Shown: positions 13,449 to 22,747, counted from the stretch's first letter. The stretch is 64,000 nucleotides of DNA from Sulfoacidibacillus thermotolerans (GCF_003144315.1 NZ_MPDK01000002.1:1-64000); one strand, 5' to 3'. Numbers and translations are program-made. The notes: generated by a model from the sequence alone, not told the origin.

Positions 13449-14162
13449 ATGCGCAACTCACTCGCAAATTTACTCACACTTCTTAACCTCATACTCGGAA
13501 TGGTTTCTCTGATGTTATCTGTGCAAGGATCGTATGAAGTGGCGGCCTTGTTTGTCATTGTCGGTATGGCATTTGATGGGTTAGATGGTCGTGTGGCTCG
13601 AGCACTAGGTATCTCAAGCGAATTTGGCAAACAACTCGACTCGCTTTCTGACATTGTCACTTTTGGTATAGCGCCGTCCATTATCATGTGGGATGTGGTT
13701 CTTCGCAACCTTGGTGTGCTTGGGGCGTTTATTGCCTGTGCGTTTCCTGTTGCAGGCGCGTTGCGTTTGGCACGGTTTAATGTACAGACGGGTCAACGGC
13801 ATTATTTTATCGGGTTGCCGATTACGGCAGCGGGGGGCATTCTTGCAACATTTGCGCTTTATCATGGACTTATTCCTACATTTTGGCTTCCTCTTTTAAC
13901 GCTGGCATTGAGTTATCTTATGGTTAGTAAAACGAAGTATCCTAACTTTAAACATTTGGCTGTCCCGCGCTTTGCTTACGTTGTGGTCCCATTTCTAGCA
14001 ATTGTGGTTGCTTTCGTCTTAATTCACCATCGTAATTTGGTAGCAAGAGCGATTTTTATCGTTTTGGCCCTATATGGCGGGTATGGTGTTTGGTATGATT
14101 TGCATATGATTCGAAAAAGACGTGCAAGACGCCGCGATGCATATGGATCTACGCACGAATAA
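13449..14162 (+). CDS. pssA: CDP-diacylglycerol-serine O-phosphatidyltransferase
   Basis: 237-residue integral membrane enzyme that joins serine to CDP-diacylglycerol, giving phosphatidylserine for phosphatidylethanolamine. The CDP-alcohol phosphotransferase signature DGx2ARx8Gx3Dx3D is complete (residues near 45-67), and several hydrophobic helices follow. ATG 13449 is preferred over GTG 13434 because GGAGGAGG lies just before it. Its place between disA and yacL is not the Bacillus arrangement. Confidence 0.9.
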   Translation: MRNSLANLLTLLNLILGMVSLMLSVQGSYEVAALFVIVGMAFDGLDGRVARALGISSEFGKQLDSLSDIVTFGIAPSIIMWDVVLRNLGVLGAFIACAFPVAGALRLARFNVQTGQRHYFIGLPITAAGGILATFALYHGLIPTFWLPLLTLALSYLMVSKTKYPNFKHLAVPRFAYVVVPFLAIVVAFVLIHHRNLVARAIFIVLALYGGYGVWYDLHMIRKRRARRRDAYGSTHE

Positions 14163-14176
14163 AGAGGAGTAATTCT

Positions 14177-14224
14177 ATGGAATTGATGGAGTTTTCGCAA
14201 TTGACCCCTTTACAAACGCTGTGA
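14177..14224 (+). CDS. Possible 15-residue leader peptide
   Basis: A short reading frame (MELMEFSQLTPLQTL) follows a good Shine-Dalgarno AAAGAGGAG at 14161, seven bases before its ATG. It lies in the pssA-yacL gap. No family is recognisable. It may be a leader peptide, the remnant of a gene, or chance. Confidence 0.25.
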   Translation: MELMEFSQLTPLQTL

Positions 14225-14289
14225 TAAGCTGTAAACAATTACGTTTAAAAGTTTTATGCTTGTCTATACTGATGTAGAGGAGGTGACAC

Positions 14290-15381
14290 ATGTTGGTACG
14301 CAGATTGGTTCAGATTTTTTTCTTTGTCATTGGTTTGGCGCTTGGAGGAGCATATGGAGAACGCGTTTTCGCACTCATTCATGTTCCTTTGTTTCCTTGG
14401 GAAGATGTCACTTCGGCAATAGTCGGTGGATTAGTTGCGATGTTTATCGCAACATTTGTAGTTGATCCGTTTGTCGAATGGTTTCGCTGGCTGGAAGACA
14501 AGTTGATTCGCACACCGCTTGTCGATTTGTTATCTGGCGTCCTTGGTCTTGTGATTGGACTCGGAATTGCCTTTGTGGTAACACCGGCGATTGGACATAT
14601 TCCTGTTATTGGTATTCTTGTGCAATTTTTTGCTTCCGTCTTATTAGGCTATCTTGGTTTTCGTATCTTCTTCTCGCGCCGCGAGGAAATTTTCTCGCTA
14701 ATCCCGTCCTTATTATCTAAGGGGGGGCGTGACAGGGGAAACAAAGGAGCACAAGCTTCCTCTCCCCGCGTAGGGGAGGCAAAGATTTTGGATACTAGCG
14801 TCATCATTGACGGACGGATAGCTGATATTGTCGAGACGGGCTTTCTCGACGGTGTATTAATTATCCCCTCTTTTGTGCTTGGAGAGTTACAGCATATCGC
14901 TGATAGTTCAGATGTCTTGAAGCGCAATCGAGGTCGTAGAGGTCTCGATATTTTAAATCGCATTCAAAAAGAGTTAAAAGTGAAAGTTCAAGTGCTAGAA
15001 ATAGATTTTGAAGAGTTATCAGAAGTGGATAGCAAGCTGGTTAAACTTGCTAAACAGCTCGGCGGTAAAGTGGTTACGAATGACTTTAATTTAAATAAAG
15101 TGGCAGAACTACAGGGTGTATCGGTGCTAAATATCAATGATCTTGCCAATGCAGTTAAACCTGTAGTCTTGCCTGGCGAGGAGATTACAGTTCAAATTAT
15201 TAAGGACGGGAAAGAGTATGGGCAAGGCATTGGTTATTTGGACGATGGTACGATGATTGTCATAGAAGGTGGACGCGATTTTATCGGACATCGTTTGGAT
15301 GTGTTGGTGACGAGTGTTTTACAAACCTCGGCTGGACGGATGATTTTTGCTAAACCCAAGGTGTTTGAGAAAGCGCTGTGA
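14290..15381 (+). CDS. yacL: Membrane PIN-TRAM domain protein YacL
   Basis: 363 residues. Four N-terminal hydrophobic segments (about 1-120) resemble the YacL family. A PIN nuclease-like domain follows, beginning [15 protein letters not shown], with acidic residues of the PIN pocket and VVTNDFNLN near its end. A TRAM domain closes the protein. ATG 14290 has Shine-Dalgarno GAGGAGGTGA. The family is conserved next to disA and ispD in Bacillales; a ribonuclease role is assumed from the PIN domain but not established here. Confidence 0.9.
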   Translation: MLVRRLVQIFFFVIGLALGGAYGERVFALIHVPLFPWEDVTSAIVGGLVAMFIATFVVDPFVEWFRWLEDKLIRTPLVDLLSGVLGLVIGLGIAFVVTPAIGHIPVIGILVQFFASVLLGYLGFRIFFSRREEIFSLIPSLLSKGGRDRGNKGAQASSPRVGEAKILDTSVIIDGRIADIVETGFLDGVLIIPSFVLGELQHIADSSDVLKRNRGRRGLDILNRIQKELKVKVQVLEIDFEELSEVDSKLVKLAKQLGGKVVTNDFNLNKVAELQGVSVLNINDLANAVKPVVLPGEEITVQIIKDGKEYGQGIGYLDDGTMIVIEGGRDFIGHRLDVLVTSVLQTSAGRMIFAKPKVFEKAL

Positions 15382-15382
15382 T

Positions 15383-15411
15383 TTTCCATAGCCATGCTTC
15401 CATGCTATAAT
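15383..15411 (+). promoter_or_regulatory. Promoter for ispD-ispF-gltX
   Basis: TTTCCA (15383-15388), 17-bp spacer, TGC-TATAAT (hexamer 15406-15411). The extended -10 is strong and starts right after yacL. Confidence 0.65.
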
Positions 15412-15488
15412 CGTGCAAAGTCCACACTTTGTGATTTGTGATAGCAATGGAGATGCACACATTGGGAACCCAGTTTGACAAGAATGTC

Positions 15489-16175
15489 ATGGAAGAAGTG
15501 GCTGTGCTTGTGATGGCAGCTGGTACGGGTACGCGGATGGGCGCCACAGAGCGAAAGCAATGGCTTATGCTCTGTGGTCGTCCGTTGTTTATTTTTACGG
15601 TTGAACGGTTGCTTTCTTTCGGGATTACCTCCTGTCTTGTCGTTGTCCATCCTACGGATTTGCAACGTGCGCGAATTGCTTTAGATGAACGCGGTCTGTA
15701 TGCTGTACCGATCACTGCTGGTGGTGTTGATCGACAAGCATCGGTATGGGAAGGGTTGCAATTTGCCAAAACACGATATGTGGCAGTCCATGATGGTGCA
15801 CGACCTTTTCTAACACAAGCGGATTTTTCAGCAGTATTGAAGGAAGCAATCGCTACTGGTGCAGCTACGTTGGCACATCCTGTAATTGATACGCTCAAAC
15901 GTTCAGATGGAAGCACCAAAGTCGCTCAGCATATAGATCGAGAAGGTTTATGGGCAGTGCAAACACCGCAGGTTTTTTTGCGTGAGTGGCTTTATGAAGC
16001 GCATGTGGCCGCACAAGTTGACAATTTTCACGGAACGGATGATACGGTCCTACTCGCTCGGATTGGAAAATCTGTATCACTTGTTCGTGGATCAAAGTGG
16101 AACATCAAGCTTACAGATCAAGATGACCTCGCGTATATGCGATTGTGGGAGGCGGTTTCGTGCGGGTCGGATTAG
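15489..16175 (+). CDS. ispD: 2-C-methyl-D-erythritol 4-phosphate cytidylyltransferase
   Basis: Third step of the MEP isoprenoid pathway: joins CTP and MEP to give CDP-ME. The N-terminal nucleotide-binding motif AAGTGTRMGA and VHDGARPF are both present, and GTDDTVLLA lies near the C-terminus. Start is uncertain: ATG 15489 (228 residues) fits the family, but TTG 15462 has the better Shine-Dalgarno (GGAG at 15449) and ATG 15447 is also in frame. Overlaps ispF by 16 bases. Confidence 0.93.
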   Translation: MEEVAVLVMAAGTGTRMGATERKQWLMLCGRPLFIFTVERLLSFGITSCLVVVHPTDLQRARIALDERGLYAVPITAGGVDRQASVWEGLQFAKTRYVAVHDGARPFLTQADFSAVLKEAIATGAATLAHPVIDTLKRSDGSTKVAQHIDREGLWAVQTPQVFLREWLYEAHVAAQVDNFHGTDDTVLLARIGKSVSLVRGSKWNIKLTDQDDLAYMRLWEAVSCGSD

Positions 16176-16639
16176 GTTTTGATGTTCATCGTTTTATCAA
16201 GGGTCGTCCTCTTGTTTTAGGAGGGGTTGAGATTCCAAGCGATGTAGGTCTTGATGGACATTCGGATGCAGATGTACTTTTGCATGCAGTGATGGATGCG
16301 CTTTTAGGTGCCGCAGCACTTGGCGATATTGGAGATCATTTTCCAGATACGGATGAGCAGTTTCGCGGTGTGTCGAGTGTGGTTTTACTGCGCCGCGTAA
16401 TCCAGTTAATAGGGGAACGTGGATATCGCGTCGGGAATGTTGATGTCATGATCCTTGCAGAATTTCCAAAAATCTCCCCGTATAAGCATCGTATGATCGA
16501 ATTATTGGCGCACGAACTATCTGTGAGGATAGAAGATGTAAGCATCAAGGCGACAACGATGGAAAAAATGGGCTTTATTGGGCGGCGAGAAGGGATTGCT
16601 GTGGAAGCGATCGTCTTGCTGGTCGACAGAGTGAATTGA
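16160..16639 (+). CDS. ispF: 2-C-methyl-D-erythritol 2,4-cyclodiphosphate synthase
   Basis: 159 residues, normal for the family. Cyclises CDP-ME 2-phosphate to MEcPP. Metal ligands DVH (Asp8, His10) and the H-containing SDADVLLHAVMDALLGA segment are present, then GDIGDHFPDTD. GTG 16160 follows GGGAGGCGG and lies inside the end of ispD, so the pair is probably translationally coupled. Confidence 0.95.
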   Translation: MRVGLGFDVHRFIKGRPLVLGGVEIPSDVGLDGHSDADVLLHAVMDALLGAAALGDIGDHFPDTDEQFRGVSSVVLLRRVIQLIGERGYRVGNVDVMILAEFPKISPYKHRMIELLAHELSVRIEDVSIKATTMEKMGFIGRREGIAVEAIVLLVDRVN

Positions 16640-16648
16640 GGTGATTGT

Positions 16649-18100
16649 ATGAGTGGTGTGCGTGTGCGCTACGCGCCAAGTCCTACAGGGCATTTGCACA
16701 TTGGGGGCGCGCGGACTGCGCTGTTTAATTATTTGTTCGCAAAACATCATGGTGGTACGTTTATTCTGCGGATCGAAGATACAGATTTAGAGCGTAATGT
16801 CGATCGAGCTGCTGACGGTTTTGCTGAGCAATTGCGCTGGCTTGGCGTGGAATGGGATGAAGGGGCTTATGTGGGCGGTGAGTATGGCCCATATGTATGT
16901 ACAGAGCGCCTTTCAATCTATGACGATTACATTCGGCAATTACGTGAACTTGGATATGCATACGATTGTTTTTGCACTGAAGACGAACTCGCGATCGAGC
17001 GCGAAAATGCGCTGGCAAAAGGGGAAACGCCACGCTATTCGGGCAGATGTCGGCATTTGACAGAAGAACAACGCAACCACTTTTTAGCGGAGGGTCGGAA
17101 AGCGACCGTGCGTTTTCGGGTACATGAAGAGGATACCATTCACTTTTCAGATATGATCCGCGGGGAAATGACGTTTGAGGCGGGGGCTACTGGTGGCGAT
17201 TTTGTCATTGTGAAATCGAATGGAATCCCTACCTACAATTTTGCGTGTACGATCGATGATCATTTAATGGAGATCACGCATGTCATTCGCGGAGAGGAGC
17301 ATATCTCGAATACACCCAGACAACTCTTGCTATATAAGGCTTTTGGTTGGGAACCGCCCATATTCGCGCATGTTTCCTTAATTTTAGGGGCGGATGGCAA
17401 AAAGCTAAGTAAACGTGATGAATCCATCGTCCAATTTATAGAGCAGTATCGGGATCTGGGGTATTTACCTGAAGCGATGTTTAATTTTTTAGCGTTATTA
17501 GGCTGGACTCCGGAGGGAGAACAGGAAATTTTAACGAAAAAAGAATTGATAGCCTCCTTTCGTTTGGAACGTGTCAATAAGAGCGGAGCTTTTTTTGATG
17601 CGACAAAGTTGGCCTGGATGAATGGTCACTATTTACGTCAGCGTTCAGAAGAAGAATTATTGCCACTTGTCAAACGCGTGTTTCTGAAGTACTCTAAGGA
17701 AACTAAGGAAATGGAATCTGACTTATGGCTTCTTAAACTTATTGCCCTATATAAAGATAAGCTAAGCTATTTGGCGCAGTTGCCTGAGATGGCGGAACCG
17801 TTTCTTGTGGAAATTCCATCGGTTCATAAAGAGGCACAAGTTTTGCTCGCGGATCGTACTGTAAGTGAAGTGCTTCAGGCGTTTTCGGATGTTGTTGCAA
17901 GTGCATCGACGTGGGACGCAGATGTTGTCAAGGCAGCGCTAAAAACTGTACAGGCAACGACAGGTCGCAAGGGGAAAGATTTATTTATGCCGATCCGGGC
18001 GGCGATATTAGGTCAGTTGCACGGCCCTGATCTTAATCAGTCGCTTGCGCTGTTAGGTCGAGAACGTATACTTCAGCGCTTGCATCAAGTCACTAGATGA
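16649..18100 (+). CDS. gltX: Glutamyl-tRNA synthetase
   Basis: 483-residue class I synthetase. The HIGH-type motif GHLHIGG is at residues 14-20 and KLSKRD lies near residue 251. In Firmicutes of this type GluRS is usually non-discriminating and also charges tRNA-Gln for later amidation; that cannot be decided from sequence by eye. Shine-Dalgarno GAGGTGATT precedes ATG 16649, nine bases after ispF. Confidence 0.96.
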   Translation: MSGVRVRYAPSPTGHLHIGGARTALFNYLFAKHHGGTFILRIEDTDLERNVDRAADGFAEQLRWLGVEWDEGAYVGGEYGPYVCTERLSIYDDYIRQLRELGYAYDCFCTEDELAIERENALAKGETPRYSGRCRHLTEEQRNHFLAEGRKATVRFRVHEEDTIHFSDMIRGEMTFEAGATGGDFVIVKSNGIPTYNFACTIDDHLMEITHVIRGEEHISNTPRQLLLYKAFGWEPPIFAHVSLILGADGKKLSKRDESIVQFIEQYRDLGYLPEAMFNFLALLGWTPEGEQEILTKKELIASFRLERVNKSGAFFDATKLAWMNGHYLRQRSEEELLPLVKRVFLKYSKETKEMESDLWLLKLIALYKDKLSYLAQLPEMAEPFLVEIPSVHKEAQVLLADRTVSEVLQAFSDVVASASTWDADVVKAALKTVQATTGRKGKDLFMPIRAAILGQLHGPDLNQSLALLGRERILQRLHQVTR

Positions 18101-18128
18101 GCAAATCGATCGTTTGGAGGAGTATGTT

Positions 18129-18372
18129 AAGTCGTCGCTACAGAGAGCCTTTTCGGTTTTATAGACCTGCTGTGAGAAAAGGCAGATGACACTTTGCAGA
18201 ATGCACCAAACGCGAGCGAAAGGAACGGAGAGTCGTTTGTTCTCTCTAAGTAAACTTCGCCGGGATCGCCCGTTACAGCACGATTAAGAGCTGCCTCAAG
18301 ATAGCAATATGATGCAGAATCAGAGTGGAATCGCGGGGAAACCGTCTCTGGCTGAGCTAGAGGCGGTTTTCA
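18129..18372 (+). ncRNA. T-box riboswitch (Cys) controlling cysE-cysS
   Basis: The gltX-cysE gap holds a T-box leader. The T-box proper AGAGTGGAATCGCGG is at 18322-18336, close to the consensus AGGGTGGNACCGCGG. It is followed by a terminator ACCGTCTCT (18341-18349) / AGAGGCGGT (18359-18367) with T residues. A likely specifier TGC (Cys) is at 18202-18204 in the context GAATGCA. Binding of uncharged tRNA-Cys would favour readthrough into cysE, as known for the Bacillus cysES operon. The 5' boundary is approximate. Confidence 0.85.
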
Positions 18373-18398
18373 TTTTACATGGAGGGGGTTGGTGGTGG

Positions 18399-19052
18399 AT
18401 GTTTCGCCGCATGCGTGAAGATATCGACTTCATTATGAAGATGGATCCTGCCGCACACTCTCGTTTAGAGGTTATCCTCACATATTCAGGGGTGCATGCG
18501 GTTTGGTTCTATCGACTCGCCCATCAATTATATAAGAGGAAGTGGTTTACAATTGCGAGGATGATTTCGCAATTTGCAAGATTCCTTACGGGGATTGAAA
18601 TTCACCCGGGGGCCGTGATTGGCAAAGGGCTCTTTATCGATCATGGGATGGGGGTTGTAATTGGAGAAACTGCGATTGTCGGGGATTATGTCGTGCTTTA
18701 CCAGGGGGTTACACTTGGAGGAACGGGTAAGGAAAAAGGGAAGCGCCATCCAACAATTGGAAACCATGTCTTAATCGCGACAGGCGCAAAGGTGTTGGGA
18801 TCCTTGACGGTGGGGGATTACGCAAAAATTGGGGCAGGTTCTGTTGTGTTAAAGTCTGTTCCTCCCCATTCGACTGTCGTGGGAATTCCTGGTCGTGTTG
18901 TCGCGATTGAAGGGCGACGTGTTGATGAATTAGATCAAGTGGACTTACCAGATCCAATTTCTGAAACCGTGCAAATGATGCAAGACCGCATAGAGCTATT
19001 AGAGCGTAGATTAGCTGCGCTTGATGCAAATATGGCTAAATCAAGTCGTTAA
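18399..19052 (+). CDS. cysE: Serine O-acetyltransferase
   Basis: 217 residues. Makes O-acetylserine, the acceptor for sulfide in cysteine synthesis. A short N-terminal helical part precedes the left-handed beta-helix of hexapeptide repeats ([30 protein letters not shown]). The catalytic His lies in DHGMG, and [11 protein letters not shown] matches the family. The start [11 protein letters not shown] fits known proteins; the upstream in-frame stretch is the T-box. Pairing with cysS under one T-box couples cysteine supply with its charging. Confidence 0.95.
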   Translation: MFRRMREDIDFIMKMDPAAHSRLEVILTYSGVHAVWFYRLAHQLYKRKWFTIARMISQFARFLTGIEIHPGAVIGKGLFIDHGMGVVIGETAIVGDYVVLYQGVTLGGTGKEKGKRHPTIGNHVLIATGAKVLGSLTVGDYAKIGAGSVVLKSVPPHSTVVGIPGRVVAIEGRRVDELDQVDLPDPISETVQMMQDRIELLERRLAALDANMAKSSR

Positions 19053-19066
19053 AGAGGGGAAGATGC

Positions 19067-20455
19067 ATGTCGATTCGCCTTTATAACAGTTTGTCTGGGC
19101 AAAAAGAAGTTTTTGAACCTATGGAACCGGGTGTCGTCAAAATGTATTCTTGCGGTCCAACTGTGTATAATTATTTTCACATTGGAAACGCGCGCGCCTT
19201 TGTGGTGTTTGACATGGTAAGACGCTATTTGCAGTATCGAGGATATCGTGTCAAATTTGTTCAAAACTTTACAGATGTCGATGATAAGTTGATCAAGCGA
19301 GCAAATGAACTGGGTACAACGGTCGATGAAATCGCTAATCAATATATTGATGCGTATTTTGCGGATGCTACAGCGATAGGGATTGAGCGTGCAGATGTAC
19401 ATCCGCGCGTGACAGAGACTATGTCAGAAATTATTTCATTTATCACTGGGCTCATTGAAGCTGGGTATGCTTATGTGGCAGATGGTGATGTTCTCTTTGA
19501 AACGCCAAAGTTCAAGGACTACGGGAAACTTTCCAAACAATCGCTAGATGAACTGCAAGCAGGCAGTCGTGTTGAAGTGTCTGAACGCAAACGCAATCCG
19601 GCTGATTTTGTTTTGTGGAAGGCGGCTAAGCCAGGTGAACCTTGGTGGGATAGTCCGTGGGGGCCTGGACGTCCGGGGTGGCATATCGAGTGTTCTGCGA
19701 TGATTCACAAACATCTTGGAGAGCATATTGATATTCATGGTGGGGGACATGATTTACTATTCCCTCATCATGAGAATGAAATTGCGCAAAGTGAGGCGTT
19801 GCTAGGGGCTCCACTTGCACGATACTTCCTGCACAATGGATATATCAACATTAATAATGAGAAAATGTCAAAATCGCTCGGTAACAGCATTTTTGTTCAT
19901 GACCTTGTGAAGCGCTATGATCCGCGAGCTTTGCGCCTGTTTTTGCTCTCTGCTCAATATCGTAGTCCGATCAACTATTCAGACGAGGTCATGGCGCAAA
20001 CAGTTGCAGCGATTCGTCGTATTGATAGCTGCTATGACAGTTTAGTTGAAAAATTGGAGACTCCTTTTTTGCCGGAAGGAGACCCAGTCGATCTTTCCGA
20101 GTGGGAAGAGCGTTTGGTAACGGCTATGGACGATGATATAAATACGGGTGATGCCATTGGCGTCTTGTTTGATTTTGTTCGATCGGCAAATAGTTATGTA
20201 CATCTCGGGTCGGTAGATCGCCAAGGATTGCAGGCGAGACATGAAAAATTGCGGAATTGGTTACAATTATTTGGGCTAGCCAAGGATTTTTCGGAGTTAC
20301 CGGATGAGGAAATTGCAAAGCTGATTGAGGAGCGTGTGCTTGCGCGTAAAGCACGCGATTTTGCAAAAGCGGATATGATTCGCGAAAAATTACTAGCACA
20401 GGGAATTCATCTTGAAGATACCGCAAAAGGTGTAAGATGGTGGAGAGAATCGTGA
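19067..20455 (+). CDS. cysS: Cysteinyl-tRNA synthetase
   Basis: 462-residue class I synthetase. The zinc ligand Cys29 lies in CGPTVYN, the HIGH motif is HIGN nearby, and KMSKS lies near residue 267. ATG 19067 follows AAAGAGGGG, 14 bases after cysE. The stop overlaps the mrnC start. Confidence 0.96.
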   Translation: MSIRLYNSLSGQKEVFEPMEPGVVKMYSCGPTVYNYFHIGNARAFVVFDMVRRYLQYRGYRVKFVQNFTDVDDKLIKRANELGTTVDEIANQYIDAYFADATAIGIERADVHPRVTETMSEIISFITGLIEAGYAYVADGDVLFETPKFKDYGKLSKQSLDELQAGSRVEVSERKRNPADFVLWKAAKPGEPWWDSPWGPGRPGWHIECSAMIHKHLGEHIDIHGGGHDLLFPHHENEIAQSEALLGAPLARYFLHNGYININNEKMSKSLGNSIFVHDLVKRYDPRALRLFLLSAQYRSPINYSDEVMAQTVAAIRRIDSCYDSLVEKLETPFLPEGDPVDLSEWEERLVTAMDDDINTGDAIGVLFDFVRSANSYVHLGSVDRQGLQARHEKLRNWLQLFGLAKDFSELPDEEIAKLIEERVLARKARDFAKADMIREKLLAQGIHLEDTAKGVRWWRES

Positions 20456-20850
20456 ACCAGCAGGAAAAAGCCTATCGTTTACCTCCTTTAACTTTGGCTT
20501 ATGTTGGTGATGCGGTATGGGAGCTTGCTGTGCGACATTATTTGGTGGAAAATGGAGAGACACAACCTAGACGCTTACATCGTTTGGCGGTCGAACGAGT
20601 ACGAGCCAAGTCACAAGCTGATCGACTGCGCCAGATCCGAGAGGAACTGTCAGATCAGGAGCGTGAGGTTGTGCGTAGAGGGAGAAACGCAAAGTCGAAC
20701 TCTATACCGCGCAGTGCCTCTGTAGCAGATTATCGAGCGAGTACGGGAATTGAAGCATTGCTTGGTTACTTGTACTTAGCGGATCAAAAAGAACGGCTAA
20801 ATGAAATTCTGCAGTTATTGTTACAAGTTGAGGAGACTGATAAGCAGTGA
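20452..20850 (+). CDS. mrnC: Mini-ribonuclease III
   Basis: 132 residues. It is an RNase III catalytic domain without a double-stranded RNA-binding domain; the family trims 23S ends from the pre-23S stalk. The signature LAYVGDAVWEL and the C-terminal GIEALLGYLYL (RNase III acidic helix) are clear. GTG 20452 overlaps the cysS stop as GTGA and has GGAG eight bases upstream; ATG 20437 is the alternative. Confidence 0.92.
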   Translation: MNQQEKAYRLPPLTLAYVGDAVWELAVRHYLVENGETQPRRLHRLAVERVRAKSQADRLRQIREELSDQEREVVRRGRNAKSNSIPRSASVADYRASTGIEALLGYLYLADQKERLNEILQLLLQVEETDKQ

Positions 20851-21890
20851 GAAATCAAGTGTCAACACGAACCCGTACGAAAGGTCAGAGCGCAAGACGC
20901 AAAGGGAGCCCTTCTGGTTCTAAATTCGCAAAAGGAAGTATGGATTATAGTGAAAAATCACGGATAAAGGGTCGTCGTGAAGATAGGTCTCTCGAAACGG
21001 GGGGGCGAGATGATGCGAAAAAAGACAAGATCGGCCGTAGGGGGGCCGCGCGTTTTGAACGCGATCGGCAGAGCGGGCGCGGTCGGTCGGTTCGCTCGGA
21101 GCGAACAAAGTTGCCAGAACAGACACGCGTCGAGGAAGTCGATAAGCATGAGGAGTTTGTATTTGGAAGGCGTGCTGTACTTGAAGCATTAAAAGGGCAA
21201 AGAGCGTTGAATAAAATTCTGCTACAGGAGGATGCTGCTGGCGGAAGTTTAACTGAGATTTTAGCTGTTGCACGAGATCAGCGAGTCATTGTGCAAAAAG
21301 TTCCCAAAGCAAAGATGAATGAGATCGTTGGTGAACGCAGTCATCAAGGAGTGATTGCGTACACGTCTGCTAAAAATTATGTCGATTTGGAAGAGTTGAT
21401 TCAAAAGGCGCGCGCAAAGAAACCCGGGCTGCTTGTTGTTCTCGATGGGATCGAGGATCCGCATAATCTAGGCTCCATTTTACGCGTAGCGGATGGTGCG
21501 GGAGCAGCTGGTGTCATTATTCCAAAACGGCGTGCGGTAGCTCTGACGGGTACTGTAGCGAAAGCATCGGCTGGGGCGCTTGAGCATGTAGATGTAGCGC
21601 GAGTGAGCAATATTGGGCAAACGTTGTTACGCCTAAAGGAAGCAGGGTTTTGGGTGATCGGTACATCCCCTGAAGCACCGCAAATGTACTGGCAGGTTGA
21701 CTATACGATGCCGGTAGCGGTTGTCATTGGGGCAGAAGGGGCGGGCATTAGCCGTTTGACGGCTGAACGGTGTGATGTTTTGGTTGGGTTGCCAATGAAC
21801 GGTCAGGTCAACTCATTAAACGCTGGAGTTGCAACTGGTATTCTTCTCTACGAAATTGTTCGGCAACGAATCTCTCGGCTGTCGAAATAA
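20847..21890 (+). CDS. rlmB: 23S rRNA (guanosine-2251-2'-O)-methyltransferase RlmB, N-extended
   Basis: SpoU/TrmH-family knotted methyltransferase. The core begins near residue 105 (EFVFGRRAVLEAL), with motifs LDGIEDPHNLGSILR, AEGAGISRLTAERCD and the knot segment SLNAGVATGILLYE. The first ~100 residues are an unusual Arg/Lys/Ser/Gly-rich, apparently disordered basic extension; ordinary RlmB is about 250 residues against 347 here. GTG 20847 overlaps the mrnC stop (GTGA). An internal start is possible, but none with a clear Shine-Dalgarno stood out. Confidence 0.9.
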   Translation: MRNQVSTRTRTKGQSARRKGSPSGSKFAKGSMDYSEKSRIKGRREDRSLETGGRDDAKKDKIGRRGAARFERDRQSGRGRSVRSERTKLPEQTRVEEVDKHEEFVFGRRAVLEALKGQRALNKILLQEDAAGGSLTEILAVARDQRVIVQKVPKAKMNEIVGERSHQGVIAYTSAKNYVDLEELIQKARAKKPGLLVVLDGIEDPHNLGSILRVADGAGAAGVIIPKRRAVALTGTVAKASAGALEHVDVARVSNIGQTLLRLKEAGFWVIGTSPEAPQMYWQVDYTMPVAVVIGAEGAGISRLTAERCDVLVGLPMNGQVNSLNAGVATGILLYEIVRQRISRLSK

Positions 21891-21932
21891 GGAGATTTGA
21901 GAGATTTCTCCCGTTTTCTTATACAAACGAGG

Positions 21933-21962
21933 TTGACCCTCTCGGAATCTATCATGTATACT
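21933..21962 (+). promoter_or_regulatory. sigH promoter
   Basis: TTGACC (21933-21938), 18-bp spacer, TATACT (21957-21962). A second TATAAT at 21971-21976 lacks a good -35. Confidence 0.6.
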
Positions 21963-21999
21963 GACGTTACTATAATGCGATGATAGACTCCCCGGGGGG

Positions 22000-22650
22000 A
22001 TGACGGTGGCAGTTGAACTTTCGGTCGAACACGGTCGAAGCCTTGACGACATCCCGGACGAAGTATTAGTCGAGTGCGTAAGGGTCGGCGATAATCATGC
22101 GTTGGAATGTCTAATCCAGCGTTATAAGACATTTGTCCGTGGCAAAGCTCGTTCCTACTTTCTTATCGGTGCAGATCATGAGGATATCGTTCAGGAGGGT
22201 ATGATTGGCTTATACAAAGCCATTAGAGACTTTCGTGATGATAAACTCGCTTCGTTTAAGGCGTTTGCGGAACTGTGCGTAACGAGACAGATCATTACTG
22301 CAATCAAAACGGCGACGCGCCAAAAACATGTGCCATTAAATTCTTATATTTCGCTGGACAAGCCGATTTACGATGAAGAGTCTGATCGCACTTTGATGGA
22401 TGTGATCGGAGTGGCACGCGTTGCAGATCCGGAAGAATTGATTATCAACCGTGAAGAGTTTAACCGGATCGAATATAAAATGGCTGAATTATTAAGCGAA
22501 TTAGAACGAAATGTTCTCATGCTTTATTTGGATGGTCGTTCGTATCAAGAGATTGCGGTGGATTTACAACGGCATGTGAAGTCGATTGATAATGCGTTGC
22601 AGCGCGTAAAACGGAAGTTGGAAAAACATCTTGAAGATCGCCTTGCCTAG
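22000..22650 (+). CDS. sigH: RNA polymerase sigma-H factor
   Basis: 216 residues. Sigma-70 family factor for the transition to stationary phase and the onset of sporulation. Region 2 shows DHEDIVQEGMIGLYKAI, and region 4 shows LDGRSYQEIAVDLQRHVKSIDNALQRVKRKL. Start is ambiguous: ATG 22000 lies within the GGGGGG run, while GTG 22006, two codons later, has better spacing. The yacP gene usually found just upstream in Bacillus is absent. Confidence 0.93.
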   Translation: MTVAVELSVEHGRSLDDIPDEVLVECVRVGDNHALECLIQRYKTFVRGKARSYFLIGADHEDIVQEGMIGLYKAIRDFRDDKLASFKAFAELCVTRQIITAIKTATRQKHVPLNSYISLDKPIYDEESDRTLMDVIGVARVADPEELIINREEFNRIEYKMAELLSELERNVLMLYLDGRSYQEIAVDLQRHVKSIDNALQRVKRKLEKHLEDRLA

Positions 22651-22718
22651 GCTTGGGATCTGAAATTAGTGATGAGAATATATGACACGGTGATTAAACA
22701 CGATGCAAAAGGGCAATA

Positions 22719-22747
22719 TTGACATACGTTGTCACTTGTGTTAGAGT
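22719..22747 (+). promoter_or_regulatory. Promoter for rpmG-secE-nusG
   Basis: Perfect TTGACA (22719-22724), 17-bp spacer, TAGAGT (22742-22747) preceded by TGT (extended -10). Confidence 0.7.

Noticed and set aside
18124-18189. 22-residue frame at the start of the cysE leader
   Set aside because: The GGAGG is only three bases from its ATG and the segment belongs to the T-box stem I region.
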